A stretch of 64,000 nt of DNA, taken from the NCBI RefSeq assembly GCF_900106925.1, contig NZ_FNNZ01000002.1, positions 124,001-188,000 of the forward strand, given 5' to 3'. Positions 35,400 to 44,051 of this stretch are shown piece after piece. Under the pieces are notes generated by a model. The model did no database searches and was not told the origin of the DNA. It saw only the letters and a program-made list of their open reading frames with translations. The stretch is from Thiocapsa roseopersicina. GTDB lineage: Bacteria; Pseudomonadota; Gammaproteobacteria; Chromatiales; Chromatiaceae. Each line of letters opens with the position of its first letter. Within the stretch, counting starts at the first letter, position 1. The translations under genes were made by a program, and so were the position numbers.

Positions 35400-35813
35400 C
35401 TATTCGGCGACCTTGACCACCAGCTCGTTTCGGACCGATTGGACGTTCTCGACTCCGCCGGCGATGACTAGGCTCCTGTCGATGCTCGCCTGCGAGTCGA
35501 CTTCACCGCTGAGCGTGACGACGCCGTCGGTCGTCGTGACGCTGATCTGCAACACCTCGAGCACGGGATCGGCTAAGAAGTCTGCCTTGATCTTGGCGGT
35601 GATCGCCGCGTCGTCGATATAGGCACCTGCCTCCTCTGCCTTCTCGGAAGCCGCCTCCTTGGCGTCTTCCATCTTGTCGCCGGCCTGTTCGGCCGTTCGA
35701 TCGATCGATTGCCCGACCCTTTCGGCCGGACCTTCTTGCTCGCAACCGACCGACCCCAGTGCGAAAACCAGGATCACCGACGACATCAAAGCGACGTTGT
35801 AGGAACGATTCAT
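35400..35813 (-). CDS. BON domain lipoprotein
   Basis: This 137-residue lipoprotein begins MNRSYNVALMSSVILVFALG, with lipobox SVGC (Cys24). A charged linker with helical repeats (GPAERVGQSIDRTAEQAGDK) is followed by one BON domain (DDAAITAKIKADFLADPVLE to VENVQSVRNELVV). BON domains bind membranes or phospholipid, and such proteins (OsmY-like) respond to osmotic stress. ATG 35813 is chosen because it starts the signal peptide. The linker is nearly repeated in the adjacent short lipoprotein. Confidence 0.87.
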   Translation of the reverse strand: MNRSYNVALMSSVILVFALGSVGCEQEGPAERVGQSIDRTAEQAGDKMEDAKEAASEKAEEAGAYIDDAAITAKIKADFLADPVLEVLQISVTTTDGVVTLSGEVDSQASIDRSLVIAGGVENVQSVRNELVVKVAE

Positions 35814-35829
35814 TCCTGCATGCTCCGCG

Positions 35830-36003
35830 TTATTTCGTGGCCGCATCCTTGATGTCCTCCATCTTGTCCCCGGTCTTCTCGACGGTTCGATCGATCGTTT
35901 CTCCAGCCTGCTCGGCCGGACCCTCTTTTTCGCAACCGAGCGATCCCAGCGAGAAGCTCAGGACCAATAACGACATCAAGATCGCTTTATAGGATAGTTT
36001 CAT
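35830..36003 (-). CDS. Short lipoprotein (57 aa), paralogue of the BON lipoprotein linker
   Basis: This 57-residue gene was read by hand. It begins MKLSYKAILMSLLVLSFSLG, with lipobox SLGC (Cys24). The mature part EKEGPAEQAGETIDRTVEKT, then GDKMEDIKDAATK, closely matches the start of the mature BON lipoprotein 17 bases downstream (EQEGPAERVGQSIDRTAEQA, then GDKMEDAKEAA). The two likely arose by tandem duplication, with the BON domain lost or never gained here. A GAGAGGC site precedes the ATG. Confidence 0.75.
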   Translation of the reverse strand: MKLSYKAILMSLLVLSFSLGSLGCEKEGPAEQAGETIDRTVEKTGDKMEDIKDAATK

Positions 36004-36090
36004 CGGGATATGTGCCTCTCTCGATGGTGATAGGGGACAGATCCTTCGGGCGGTTTCGCCTGCAGCGAACCGACCGAAGGTATCCGAAGG

Positions 36091-36249
36091 TCAGAGCCGA
36101 CCCAATACAAACAGGATCAGCAGAATGACGAGGATCAGGCCGATCACGCCCGAGGGGGCGTAACCCCACGACCGACTATGCGGCCAGGTCGGGATGACAC
36201 CGACCAGGATGAGGATCAGGACAATGACAAGGATCGTGCCGAGTGACAT
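36091..36249 (-). CDS. DUF3309 family membrane peptide
   Basis: This 52-residue protein was read by hand. It has two hydrophobic helices (about 4-19 and 35-50) around the conserved turn PTWPHSRSWGYAPSG, the hallmark of DUF3309. Its function is unknown; homologues are often stress-inducible membrane peptides. A GGAGCAAGC ribosome site lies upstream. It belongs to the minus-strand envelope/stress cluster. Confidence 0.83.
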   Translation of the reverse strand: MSLGTILVIVLILILVGVIPTWPHSRSWGYAPSGVIGLILVILLILFVLGRL

Positions 36250-36340
36250 GTGCTTGCTCCTCTAGTGCAAGCGCGCGGACCCGATTCCCTGCTCGGTTGC
36301 TGCTCTGAACGAGGCCGAGCGCTCGAGGAAGTGAATCGTC

Positions 36341-36550
36341 CTAACCGTCGAGCTTGTTGCTCTCCTCCCACTCCTTGACCTGTTTTTCGGCCTCTTCCTG
36401 CGCAATGCCGTACTTTTCCTGAATGTGCCCGACCAGAACATCACGTTTGCCGGCGATGCGGTCGAGGTCGTCGTCCGTGATGTCTCCCCATTTCTCCTTG
36501 ACCTTGCCGGTGAATTGTTTCCAGTTGCCTTGTATTTGATTCCAGTTCAT
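36341..36550 (-). CDS. CsbD family stress protein
   Basis: This 69-residue hydrophilic, helical protein has the CsbD pattern: NWNQIQGNWKQFTGKVKEKW at the start, then GDITDDDLDRIAGKRDVLVG and QEKYGIAQEEAEKQVKEWE. CsbD-type proteins are induced by general stress in many bacteria; their molecular role is not known. It is likely the first gene of the minus-strand cluster that continues through DUF3309 and the two lipoproteins. Confidence 0.92.
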   Translation of the reverse strand: MNWNQIQGNWKQFTGKVKEKWGDITDDDLDRIAGKRDVLVGHIQEKYGIAQEEAEKQVKEWEESNKLDG

Positions 36551-36989
36551 GTAAATGACCTTTCATGTTGATAAGGTTGAATCGATCCGGGGTTGTTTGT
36601 CCTGCCGGATCGCGGGGACCATGCAGCGTGCACATTTCATCTTGGCTGCGGATTGGTTTACCGTGGGCTCCATCACATTCAGTATAGCTGTTCTGAGCGT
36701 CTTTGCTACGTTTCTTGCCTTTTGGTCGCGAGAACGAGAGCTGCTCCGACGAGTGGTGCGTGTGCCGTGAGATCTCTCCGCACAAGGATTGAGGGAATTA
36801 TTGGAAGGGCCCGAGAACGCAGCAACGAAAGGCCAAGCCGTCGATACGCAACGGGCAGTCTTCGGCTTAGGCAGGGTGTCCGCCTGTCATCACCGGCGGC
36901 GAGATGACCGAATTCAATTAATTAATCAATCAAGCGTGCGGGCGACTGCTCGCGCCACTAACCTCAAGCGGATCACGACGACGTTCCCC
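36551..36989. other. Intergenic region between CsbD and GGDEF-EAL genes
   Basis: No gene is supported in these 439 bases. The part near 36551-36760 is relatively AT-rich and should carry the promoter of the csbD-led cluster. An open plus-strand frame at 36555 encodes a hydrophobic stretch but has no ribosome site or family match. The higher-coordinate part lies after the end of the GGDEF-EAL gene; no clean terminator was found. Confidence 0.45.
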
Positions 36990-39356
36990 TCATGACGGTG
37001 AACCAAGCGGAGGGCCAGGGTCGCTTCCCGGAGCGGGCGGCCGGCTGCGATACCAGGCGGCCAGCTCGTCCCCGGTCATGGGTTTGCCCAGATAGAACCC
37101 TTGTGCCCGGTCGCAGCCCAGGTCGCGCACGGCGCCGAGCTCCGCCTCGGTTTCGACGCCGATCGCGGTGACCTTGATCTGCAGGGCGTGGCCGAGACGC
37201 ACGATGGTCTCGACGATGGCCGGCGCGCGCGCCCCTTCGTCCAAACCCTGCACCAGGGTCCGGTTGATCTCCAAAGCGTCCAACGGCAGGTCTTCGATGT
37301 GGCCGAGGCAGGAGGGTCCGAGGCCGAGGTCGTCCAGCGCCACCCGCACCCCGAGCGCATGCAGCTTGTCCAGGAGGCGGCGCGAGGCGGACATGTCCTG
37401 CAGCAGCGTGGCCTCGCCCAGCGCGAGCGACACCAGGGCCGGGTCGACCCCGCCGTCGCGCAGCGCGTCCGTGATGTGCTGCAGAAACGACTGATGGCGG
37501 AACTGGCGCGCCGAAACGTTCACCGTCACGGCGATCGGCGGCATGCCCTCGGCCAGCCAGGCGCGGTGTTGGCGCAAGACCTCCCGGAGCACCCAGGCAC
37601 CGAGGTCGTGGATGAGTCCGATCGATTCGGCGATCGGCAGGAACACCAAGGGTGCGATCTCGCTGCCGTCGGCTTGCGGCCACCGCAGCAGTGCTTCGAC
37701 CCCGATGACGGCGCCGCTGCGCAGATCGAGCGCCGGCTGATAGAGGAGTCGAAACCCCTGCTGCGACATCGCCTCGCGCAGGCCGGCCTTCACTGTCGCG
37801 ACGGCGCGCGACTGGCGCTCGAGCGCGGCCGTGGCGAACTGAAACTGCCCCGGACTGACCTGTTTGGCATGGTACATGGCCAGATCTGCGCATTTGATCA
37901 GGGCGTCGATCGTCGCGGCGTCGTCCGGATAGAGGCTGATCCCGATGCTGGGCACACAGGTCAATTCCTGCTCGGCGACCGGGTACGGGCGCGCGAGCGC
38001 GGCGACGGCGTTTCCGGCAGCGGTCGCGGCGTCGTCTTCGTCCCGGATGTTGGCCAGGACGATCACGAACTCGTCTCCGCCGAGTCGAGCCACCAGGTCG
38101 TCGGCGCGGAACGACGCACGCAGCCGTTGCGCGGTCTGCCGCAACACCTCGTCGCCGGCCGCGTGTCCATAGTCGTCGTTGATGGCCTTGAACCGGTCCA
38201 GGTCGACGAACAAGACCGCCAGGCGTTTACCGGCACGCCCGGCGCCGGCAAGCATCTGCGCGGCCATCGGCGCGAGCAGGCTTCGGCCCGGCAACCCGGT
38301 CAAGGGGTCGTGCTGCACCAAGTGCAGCGCACGCTCCTCGGATTCCTTGCGTTGGGTCACATCCTGGTGAACGATCAGGACCCGATCGAGCCGGCCCCGA
38401 TCATCCATGATCGGCTCCAGATAGGCCGCGAACCAGAGGTAATCCCCGTTCTCGCTGTGTTGGCGATAGTGGATTTCAGCGGGCGCCTCGCAGTCGGTGG
38501 CGAAGCGGGTGAAGGCGGTGCGCACAGCCTCGCGATCCTCCGGATGCAGCCGGGCCAGCCAAGCGTCCAAGGTCTGCGGCGCTGCGGCGTCCTGCACATC
38601 GCTCGTCGGGGAGTGCACGGCGGGTGGCAGGAGTATGGCGCCGGTGCGCGGATTCCACTCCAGGAAACCGACATCGGCGATCCCCGCAACGCGTTTCAAC
38701 CGGGTCTGGGCGTCGAGCAGCCGCTGCTCGCCTTCTTTGCTCGCCGTGATGTCGCTCAGGGTGGCCCGCCAGTGGCCTTGATTGCCCATCCGATGCGGCT
38801 CGAGACAGCTGTCGACACGGATCCAGCGCCCGATGCCCTGCGTCTTGCGCAGCCGCAGCTCGCACGTCTGGGGCTCGCGCGTGGTGCGCAGCCGATGCAG
38901 GCACCCGTAGAGGATGTCTTGGTCCTCGGGGAGGATGAAGCGGGTCAGGGGACGGCCGACCAGGCCGACACGCGGGGTTTCGAGCAGGGTGGCGGCGGCA
39001 AGGTTGGCCTCCCGGATCATGCCCTCTTCGGTCAGGGTCAGGTAGCCGATCGGCGCCAGATCGTAGAGATCGAAGTAACGCGACCGGGCGGTCTCCAACG
39101 CCTCTTGGGCACGCAGCAACTCTTCGTTCTGCATCTCGAGCTCGATCTGATGCACGCGCAGCTCATGGATCAGGCGTTCGGCCTCCTCGGGTGCGAGCGC
39201 CGGGGGTGCCGGCTCGTCGGGTGTCGGCAGGCGCGCTTCGGCCTCTCGACGCAGCCGCACCGAGGTCTCCTCGCGGGAGGGCGCGCGCGGCGGGGTGCTT
39301 GGGTCGCCCCGCTCGCCCGGATCTTTGTTTGCTTCGAGATCATGCGGGTCGGTCAT
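36990..39356 (-). CDS. PAS-GGDEF-EAL signalling protein
   Basis: This is a 788-residue cytoplasmic protein with two or three PAS-type sensor domains (about 90-210 and 230-345), a GGDEF domain with intact GGDEF at 426-430 and an I-site RADD five residues before it, and a C-terminal EAL domain starting EALLRW at 554. Diguanylate cyclase activity is likely. The EAL domain keeps Asp675-Asp676, but the loop is changed (DDLGLGPSC for DDFGTGYSS) and the catalytic Lys of the usual KID motif is Glu696 (LEIN). Its phosphodiesterase activity is therefore doubtful. It overlaps the CheB-CheR-PAS gene by 17 bases and is co-transcribed with it. Confidence 0.9.
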   Translation of the reverse strand: MTDPHDLEANKDPGERGDPSTPPRAPSREETSVRLRREAEARLPTPDEPAPPALAPEEAERLIHELRVHQIELEMQNEELLRAQEALETARSRYFDLYDLAPIGYLTLTEEGMIREANLAAATLLETPRVGLVGRPLTRFILPEDQDILYGCLHRLRTTREPQTCELRLRKTQGIGRWIRVDSCLEPHRMGNQGHWRATLSDITASKEGEQRLLDAQTRLKRVAGIADVGFLEWNPRTGAILLPPAVHSPTSDVQDAAAPQTLDAWLARLHPEDREAVRTAFTRFATDCEAPAEIHYRQHSENGDYLWFAAYLEPIMDDRGRLDRVLIVHQDVTQRKESEERALHLVQHDPLTGLPGRSLLAPMAAQMLAGAGRAGKRLAVLFVDLDRFKAINDDYGHAAGDEVLRQTAQRLRASFRADDLVARLGGDEFVIVLANIRDEDDAATAAGNAVAALARPYPVAEQELTCVPSIGISLYPDDAATIDALIKCADLAMYHAKQVSPGQFQFATAALERQSRAVATVKAGLREAMSQQGFRLLYQPALDLRSGAVIGVEALLRWPQADGSEIAPLVFLPIAESIGLIHDLGAWVLREVLRQHRAWLAEGMPPIAVTVNVSARQFRHQSFLQHITDALRDGGVDPALVSLALGEATLLQDMSASRRLLDKLHALGVRVALDDLGLGPSCLGHIEDLPLDALEINRTLVQGLDEGARAPAIVETIVRLGHALQIKVTAIGVETEAELGAVRDLGCDRAQGFYLGKPMTGDELAAWYRSRPPAPGSDPGPPLGSPS

Positions 39357-42300
39357 GGCCGGGCCTCGGGGGTCGGGGCATCGGTTGGTTCAGGTGATCC
39401 CCGGGGGGGGGGGAGGTGACGTCCTCGAGTGCCAGCAGGATCATGCAAGGCTGACCCTCGCCGGGGTCGACGCGCCGGGCGTTGAGCCGCAGCGAGCGCG
39501 CTCCGATGTCCGGAAAGGTCTGCTCCACCGCAAAGTCGTCGAAGCTGCCGCCCTGCGCCTGGATCTCCTGCAGGCGATCGCGCAGTGCCGGGATGTCCCA
39601 GCGGTGGTGGCTCAGCGTGAACAGGTGACGGTTGACGGTGTCCGCTTCGTCCAGACGGAAGTGGCGGTAGAAGGCGCGGTTGGCCGAGACCACCCGCAGG
39701 TCCGCATCCAGAACGACAAGGGGCTCGCGCACCGCATCCACGATCGCTTCGGCGAAGGCGCGGGCCGCGCGGACGGCGTCCTCGCTGCGTTTGCGCTCGG
39801 AGATGTCGACGAAGGTGATGACGGCGCCCTCGATGACGTTCTCCAAGGTACGATAGGGTCCGATGCGCATCAGGTACCAGGCGCCCTGCCGGGTCTGAAC
39901 CTCGTGCTCGCGGGGCAGCAGGTCGCTCAGCACGCCATGCACGTCGTCGGTGAGATCGGTGTAATCGACCAGGTTGGAGACGATGTCGCCGACCGGTCGC
40001 CCGATGTCGGTCTGGATCAACTTGATCAGCCGGGTCGCCATCGGCGTGAAGCGCGTGATGCACAGCTGGTGGTCGACGAACAGGGTCGCCACGCCCGTGC
40101 CGGCGAGCAGGTTGTTCATGTCGTTGTTGGCGCGCGAGAGATCGGCGACCTTGGTCTGGAGCTCGGCGTTGACGGTGGCCAGCTCCTCGTTCACCGATTG
40201 CAGCTCCTCTTTGGAGGTCTCCAGCTCCTCGTTGGTGGATTGGATCTCCTCGTTGACCGACTGCATCTCCTCGTTGGTGGACTTCAGCTCCTCGTTGGAG
40301 GTCTCCATCTCTTCGCGCGTGGATTGCAGATATTCCTCCTTCGCCCGCAGCTCGAGCTCAAGCTCGGCGATGCGCGCGTTGTCCCCATCGCCCGTGGTCG
40401 GGGCGTCCCCCGCTGTCCCCGAGGCGGTCGTGCCCGGTGCGGCCAGCTGCGGTGCGGCGGTCTCCAGGACGACCAGGTAGAAGTCCGTCAGCAGGATCCC
40501 GTCCAGATGCGTCTCCTCCGGGCGCACCGTCAGATCGATGCGGCTGAAGTCGCCGTTGGTCTTCACCCGCAGCCGCGGGCGACGGACCGGCTCGCGGTGC
40601 GTCACGGCGCGGTGCAGCGCGGTCGTCAGATCGCGTCGCAAGCCCTCGCGCGCCATCGCGAAGACGTTCATGGCGGCATCGCCGGGGGCGGGCTCCAGGT
40701 ACTGCCCGGTGCGACCGTAGATGTGGAGGATCTCGCCGCGGCCGTTGACGAGGATGCCGACCGGGTCGCAGTGGCGCAGCAGGGCTTGCTCGGTGAGTGC
40801 GCGCAGATCGAGCTTACCCTTGTGCCGACTCGCCGTGGAGGGCGCCAGAGGATCCGCGGCGTCGGTCGACGCCGGCGGGAGGGGCCCGCGCATGACCGAG
40901 GTCGGGACGAAGGCGCCGCGCGGTCGCTCCAGCCGGCTGTAGAGCTTCCATTTGCGGTTGAGCGGTGCGAACAGGGTCGGGACCTCGCCGACGGTCTCTG
41001 AATTGCCCAGAAAGAGCACGCCGTTCGGATTCAGGGCATAGTGAAAGAGCGCGATCAGGCGCGCTTGCAGATCGCCGTTGAGATAGATCAGCAGGTTGCG
41101 ACAACTGATGAGATCCATCCTGGAGAAGGGCGGGTCCTGCACCAGGTCCTGCTCGGAGAACACCAGGAGATCCCGCACCACCTTTTGAACGCGGTAACCC
41201 CCCTGCGCATCCTCCGAGAAAAAGCGCGCCAGCCGCGCTGGCGAGACGTCGGACGAGATGCTGCTCGGATAGAGGCCGGCGCGGGCCTGCTCGATGGCGC
41301 GTGGATCGATGTCGGTCGCGAAGACCTGCACCTTGAAGTCCTGCTTGAGGGTTTCCAGGTGCTCGCGCAGCAGGATGGCGATGGAGTACGCCTCCTCCCC
41401 GGTCGAGCAACCGCAGACCCAGACCCGTACAGTCGCGCCGGCAGGCTTGCCGTGAAACAGACGCGGAATGACCTCCTCCTCAAGGGCGGCGAAGGCATCC
41501 GGATCGCGGAAGAAGTTGGTGACGCCGATCAACAGGTCGCCGAACAGGGCCTCGATCTCCGCCGGGTCCTGCCGCAGGTAGCCGACATAGTCGCCCTGGC
41601 GATCGATCCGATGCAGTGCCATGCGCCGCTCGATCCGACGCCGTAGGGTGCTTTCCTTGTACTGGGAGAAATCATGGCGGGTCTTGTCGCGCAGCAGGAT
41701 GCAGATCTTGGTCAGGGCATCCTCGGAGGACGCCGACGGGGCGACCGGCCGGGTTGTCTTGTCGAAGGCCTGTGCGGCATAGGCGATGAGGTGCGCCGGC
41801 ATCTCCTCGGGGGGCAGGACGTAATCGGCATGGCCGCTGGCGATGAGGCTGCGCGGCATGCCGTCGTAGGCCGCCGTCTTGGGCGATTGGGCAATGACCA
41901 GGCCGCCTTCGCCCTTGATCGCCCGTGCGCCGAGGGTGCCGTCGCTGCCGGTACCCGAGAGCACGACACAGATGGCACGCTCATGTTGGTCTTGGGCGAG
42001 GGAGCGGAAGAAGAAGTCGATCGGCAGGCGCAGCCCGCGCGGCGCCGTGGGCTCGAGCAGGCGCAGTGTGCCGTTGAACAGCGCCATGTCGTGGCTGGGC
42101 GGGATGATGTAGGCACAGTCCGGCTCGACCCGCATGCCGTCCTCGACCTCCCGGACCTGCATGCGAGTGTAGCGCTTGACCAGCTCGGTCAAGATGCTCT
42201 TGTGATCCGGCGCGAGATGCTGCACCAGCACGAAGGCCATGCCGGTCTCGCTATCGCGCGGTATGGCCGAGAAGAAGGCCTCGAACGCGGCCAATCCGCC

Positions 42301-42462
42301 GGCGGAGGCACCGATGCCGACGACGGTGAAGGGCGGCGGCTCCGCGGCATGCGGGTCCTCGCTCGTGTCGGTCGCTGCCGGCGACGGCTCCGTGATCTCC
42401 GGCAGCTCGACGGGCAACGCAGGGGTGTCCGTGCCGTCGCCCCGGGTCCTCGTCTTGGTCAT
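39340..42462 (-). CDS. CheB-CheR fusion protein with PAS domains
   Basis: This 1040-residue protein joins a methylesterase domain (CheB; GASAGG with Ser53, His82, TGSDG with Asp174), a methyltransferase domain (CheR; TNFFRD at 315-320 and the SAM motif GCSTGEE at 351-357), a long coiled coil of NEEL/EEMQS-type repeats (about 690-760), and two PAS domains. There is no receiver domain on CheB. Such proteins are thought to act in non-classical chemosensory control. GGAG lies eight bases before the ATG. A run of 11 C on the coding strand (39403-39413) lies just before the C-terminus. It overlaps the next gene. Confidence 0.9.
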   Translation of the reverse strand: MTKTRTRGDGTDTPALPVELPEITEPSPAATDTSEDPHAAEPPPFTVVGIGASAGGLAAFEAFFSAIPRDSETGMAFVLVQHLAPDHKSILTELVKRYTRMQVREVEDGMRVEPDCAYIIPPSHDMALFNGTLRLLEPTAPRGLRLPIDFFFRSLAQDQHERAICVVLSGTGSDGTLGARAIKGEGGLVIAQSPKTAAYDGMPRSLIASGHADYVLPPEEMPAHLIAYAAQAFDKTTRPVAPSASSEDALTKICILLRDKTRHDFSQYKESTLRRRIERRMALHRIDRQGDYVGYLRQDPAEIEALFGDLLIGVTNFFRDPDAFAALEEEVIPRLFHGKPAGATVRVWVCGCSTGEEAYSIAILLREHLETLKQDFKVQVFATDIDPRAIEQARAGLYPSSISSDVSPARLARFFSEDAQGGYRVQKVVRDLLVFSEQDLVQDPPFSRMDLISCRNLLIYLNGDLQARLIALFHYALNPNGVLFLGNSETVGEVPTLFAPLNRKWKLYSRLERPRGAFVPTSVMRGPLPPASTDAADPLAPSTASRHKGKLDLRALTEQALLRHCDPVGILVNGRGEILHIYGRTGQYLEPAPGDAAMNVFAMAREGLRRDLTTALHRAVTHREPVRRPRLRVKTNGDFSRIDLTVRPEETHLDGILLTDFYLVVLETAAPQLAAPGTTASGTAGDAPTTGDGDNARIAELELELRAKEEYLQSTREEMETSNEELKSTNEEMQSVNEEIQSTNEELETSKEELQSVNEELATVNAELQTKVADLSRANNDMNNLLAGTGVATLFVDHQLCITRFTPMATRLIKLIQTDIGRPVGDIVSNLVDYTDLTDDVHGVLSDLLPREHEVQTRQGAWYLMRIGPYRTLENVIEGAVITFVDISERKRSEDAVRAARAFAEAIVDAVREPLVVLDADLRVVSANRAFYRHFRLDEADTVNRHLFTLSHHRWDIPALRDRLQEIQAQGGSFDDFAVEQTFPDIGARSLRLNARRVDPGEGQPCMILLALEDVTSPPPGDHLNQPMPRPPRPGHDRPA
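39403..39413. repeat. Poly-G/C tract of 11 near the end of the CheB-CheR gene
   Basis: Eleven G on the plus strand code for Pro-Pro-Pro in the CheB-CheR frame. One extra C would shift the gene to a frame ending exactly at the ATGA of the next gene; one C fewer gives a stop a few codons later. The tract is a candidate slippage site or a sequencing-length error. Confidence 0.6.
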
Positions 42463-43349
42463 GGCTTGTCTCCGCCGAGTCAGTGATCACCGCTTTGGCG
42501 CGCTCGCCGCGCGGCCTTGCAGCGGTCATCAATTGACGCGGCGCGGTCCCTGCGGGGTTCTTTATGGACGATTGACGGGATTCGTTCGCCGGATGCCGGC
42601 TGCAGCGTGCGGGAACCCGACGCGGAGGCGTGTCGTCAGCCGCTTGGCTGACCTGCAGTAGGCCGTATTGATGAGTGTAGCGGAGAGATCGGAATCGCTC
42701 TGTTCGGAATCGCACATAAGGAGGCGATGCCAAGCATACCGCGGTGCAGAGCGCAGGCGAGGCGTATCGGCTTACCGGACCCCTGCTCAAGCAGGAGCTC
42801 ACCCGTACCGGAGGACGCCGCGAAGGGGTCCTGCCGCTTGACCGCCATCCGCAGCGCTTTCGCCTCGGCGATGATCACGGTCACTGTGCTCTGCTCCGGG
42901 TCGATGGCCGCGATCCGACCGATGTCGCCGTTGAAGACCTCCTTGCCGTAGTTGTTGACCCTTTGCAGCACCTTGTCGCCGGGTGCGTAGGTCGTGCCGA
43001 ACATCTGCACCCGCGGTTCCGCGGTTGGGTTGAGCCCGATTCGTCCTCGGCCGGAAGCGGGTCTTGACCTCGATCCCGGTGATCTCGGTCGGGCGCTTTG
43101 CGGCCCGACCGGTGGGCGCGGCAAGCAGGACGAGGGGCTTTATCAGACCAAACCGGCAGCGTCAGGTATCGGCCAACTCCAGACACGGTACGACATGCCC
43201 AAAGACCGGGATTTCGATGACGACGTCGTCCAGGGCAGGTACCCTCGCCAGCCGGCAGGGGCGCCCTAACGCCGCCGGTGCCGCGCCACGCGTTGCGCAT
43301 AGCGGTTCATCAGCGGTGTCACGGAAATCCCGTGCACGACGATGGAAGA
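42463..43349. other. Region of decayed sequence upstream of CheB-CheR gene
   Basis: In 887 bases the only recognisable element is the RecD2-like helicase fragment at 42876-43034. Other frames are Arg/Pro-rich shadows. The part just above 42462 must hold the promoter of the CheB-CheR operon. Confidence 0.45.
42876..43034 (-). pseudogene. Fragment of a RecD2-like DNA helicase gene
   Basis: On the minus strand this reads LNPTAEPRVQMFGTTYAPGD, then KVLQRVNNYGKEVFNGDIGR and IAAIDPEQSTVTV. It matches the region of RecD2-type helicases with GDKVxQxxNNYxKEVFNGDIG. The upstream helicase domains are absent, and the downstream part departs from the family soon after the final strand. It is a degraded piece of a longer gene. 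Confidence 0.75.
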
Positions 43350-44051
43350 TCAAACAGCGCCGCCGAACACGGCACCCACACCGGCCGTGATCACCATCGC
43401 GAGCGCGCCCCAGAAGGTGACCCGCCAAGCGCCGATCAGCATGTCGGCACCACCAAACCGAGCGGCGATGGCGCCCAACACGGCCAGCGAGGCGAGAGAG
43501 GCACCCGACACCCAGGGAATCAGGGCCTGCTCGGGGGCCAAGGCCGTGACGGCCAACGGCAGCGCGGCGCCGACCGCGAAGCTGGCCGCCGACGCCAAGG
43601 CGGCCTGAATCGGCCGCGCGCTGAAGTTCGCGGAGATGCCGAGCTCGTCGCGAGCATGGGCACCGATGGCGTCGTGCGCCATCAGTTGCGTGGACACTTG
43701 TTCTGCAAGGTCCGGCTCAAGCCCGCGTGCGACATAGATGGCCGCGAGCTCGCGGCGTTCTGCCGAGGGATCCTGTTCGAGCTCGGTGCGCTCGCGCGCC
43801 AAATCGGCGTTCTCGGTATCGGCCTGCGAATGAACCGAGACATACTCGCCGGCGGCCATCGACATGGCGCCGGCCACCAGGCCCGCGACCCCGGTCAGCA
43901 GAAGATTATCGTGACCGGCATTGGCCGCCGCCACGCCGAGCAAAAGACTGGCGGTCGAGACGATGCCGTCGTTCGCGCCGAGCACGGCGGCGCGCAGCCA
44001 GCCGATACGGTCGGTGCGGTGGCGCTCGGTGTGGTGTCGTAATCCTCTCAT
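43350..44051 (-). CDS. VIT1/CCC1 family iron/manganese transporter
   Basis: This 233-residue membrane protein has five predicted helices. The first (WLRAAVLGANDGIVSTASLLLG) carries the family motif GANDGIVST with its Asp, followed by GLVAGAMSMAAGEYVSVHSQ, also highly conserved. A cytoplasmic loop rich in Glu (ARERTELEQDPSAERRELA) matches the metal-binding region of VIT proteins. It would move iron or manganese across the inner membrane, probably outward. It lies next to the decayed helicase region; no regulatory partner is seen. Confidence 0.9.
   Translation of the reverse strand: MRGLRHHTERHRTDRIGWLRAAVLGANDGIVSTASLLLGVAAANAGHDNLLLTGVAGLVAGAMSMAAGEYVSVHSQADTENADLARERTELEQDPSAERRELAAIYVARGLEPDLAEQVSTQLMAHDAIGAHARDELGISANFSARPIQAALASAASFAVGAALPLAVTALAPEQALIPWVSGASLASLAVLGAIAARFGGADMLIGAWRVTFWGALAMVITAGVGAVFGGAV

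Noticed and set aside
36555-36770. 71-codon plus-strand frame with one hydrophobic stretch
   Set aside because: No ribosome site or recognisable family, and it overlaps the expected promoter region of the csbD-led cluster.
39340-39420. Possible frameshift fusion of CheB-CheR to the GGDEF-EAL protein
   Set aside because: In the GGDEF-EAL frame a TGA lies between the homopolymer and the start codon, so slippage there cannot create a fused protein.
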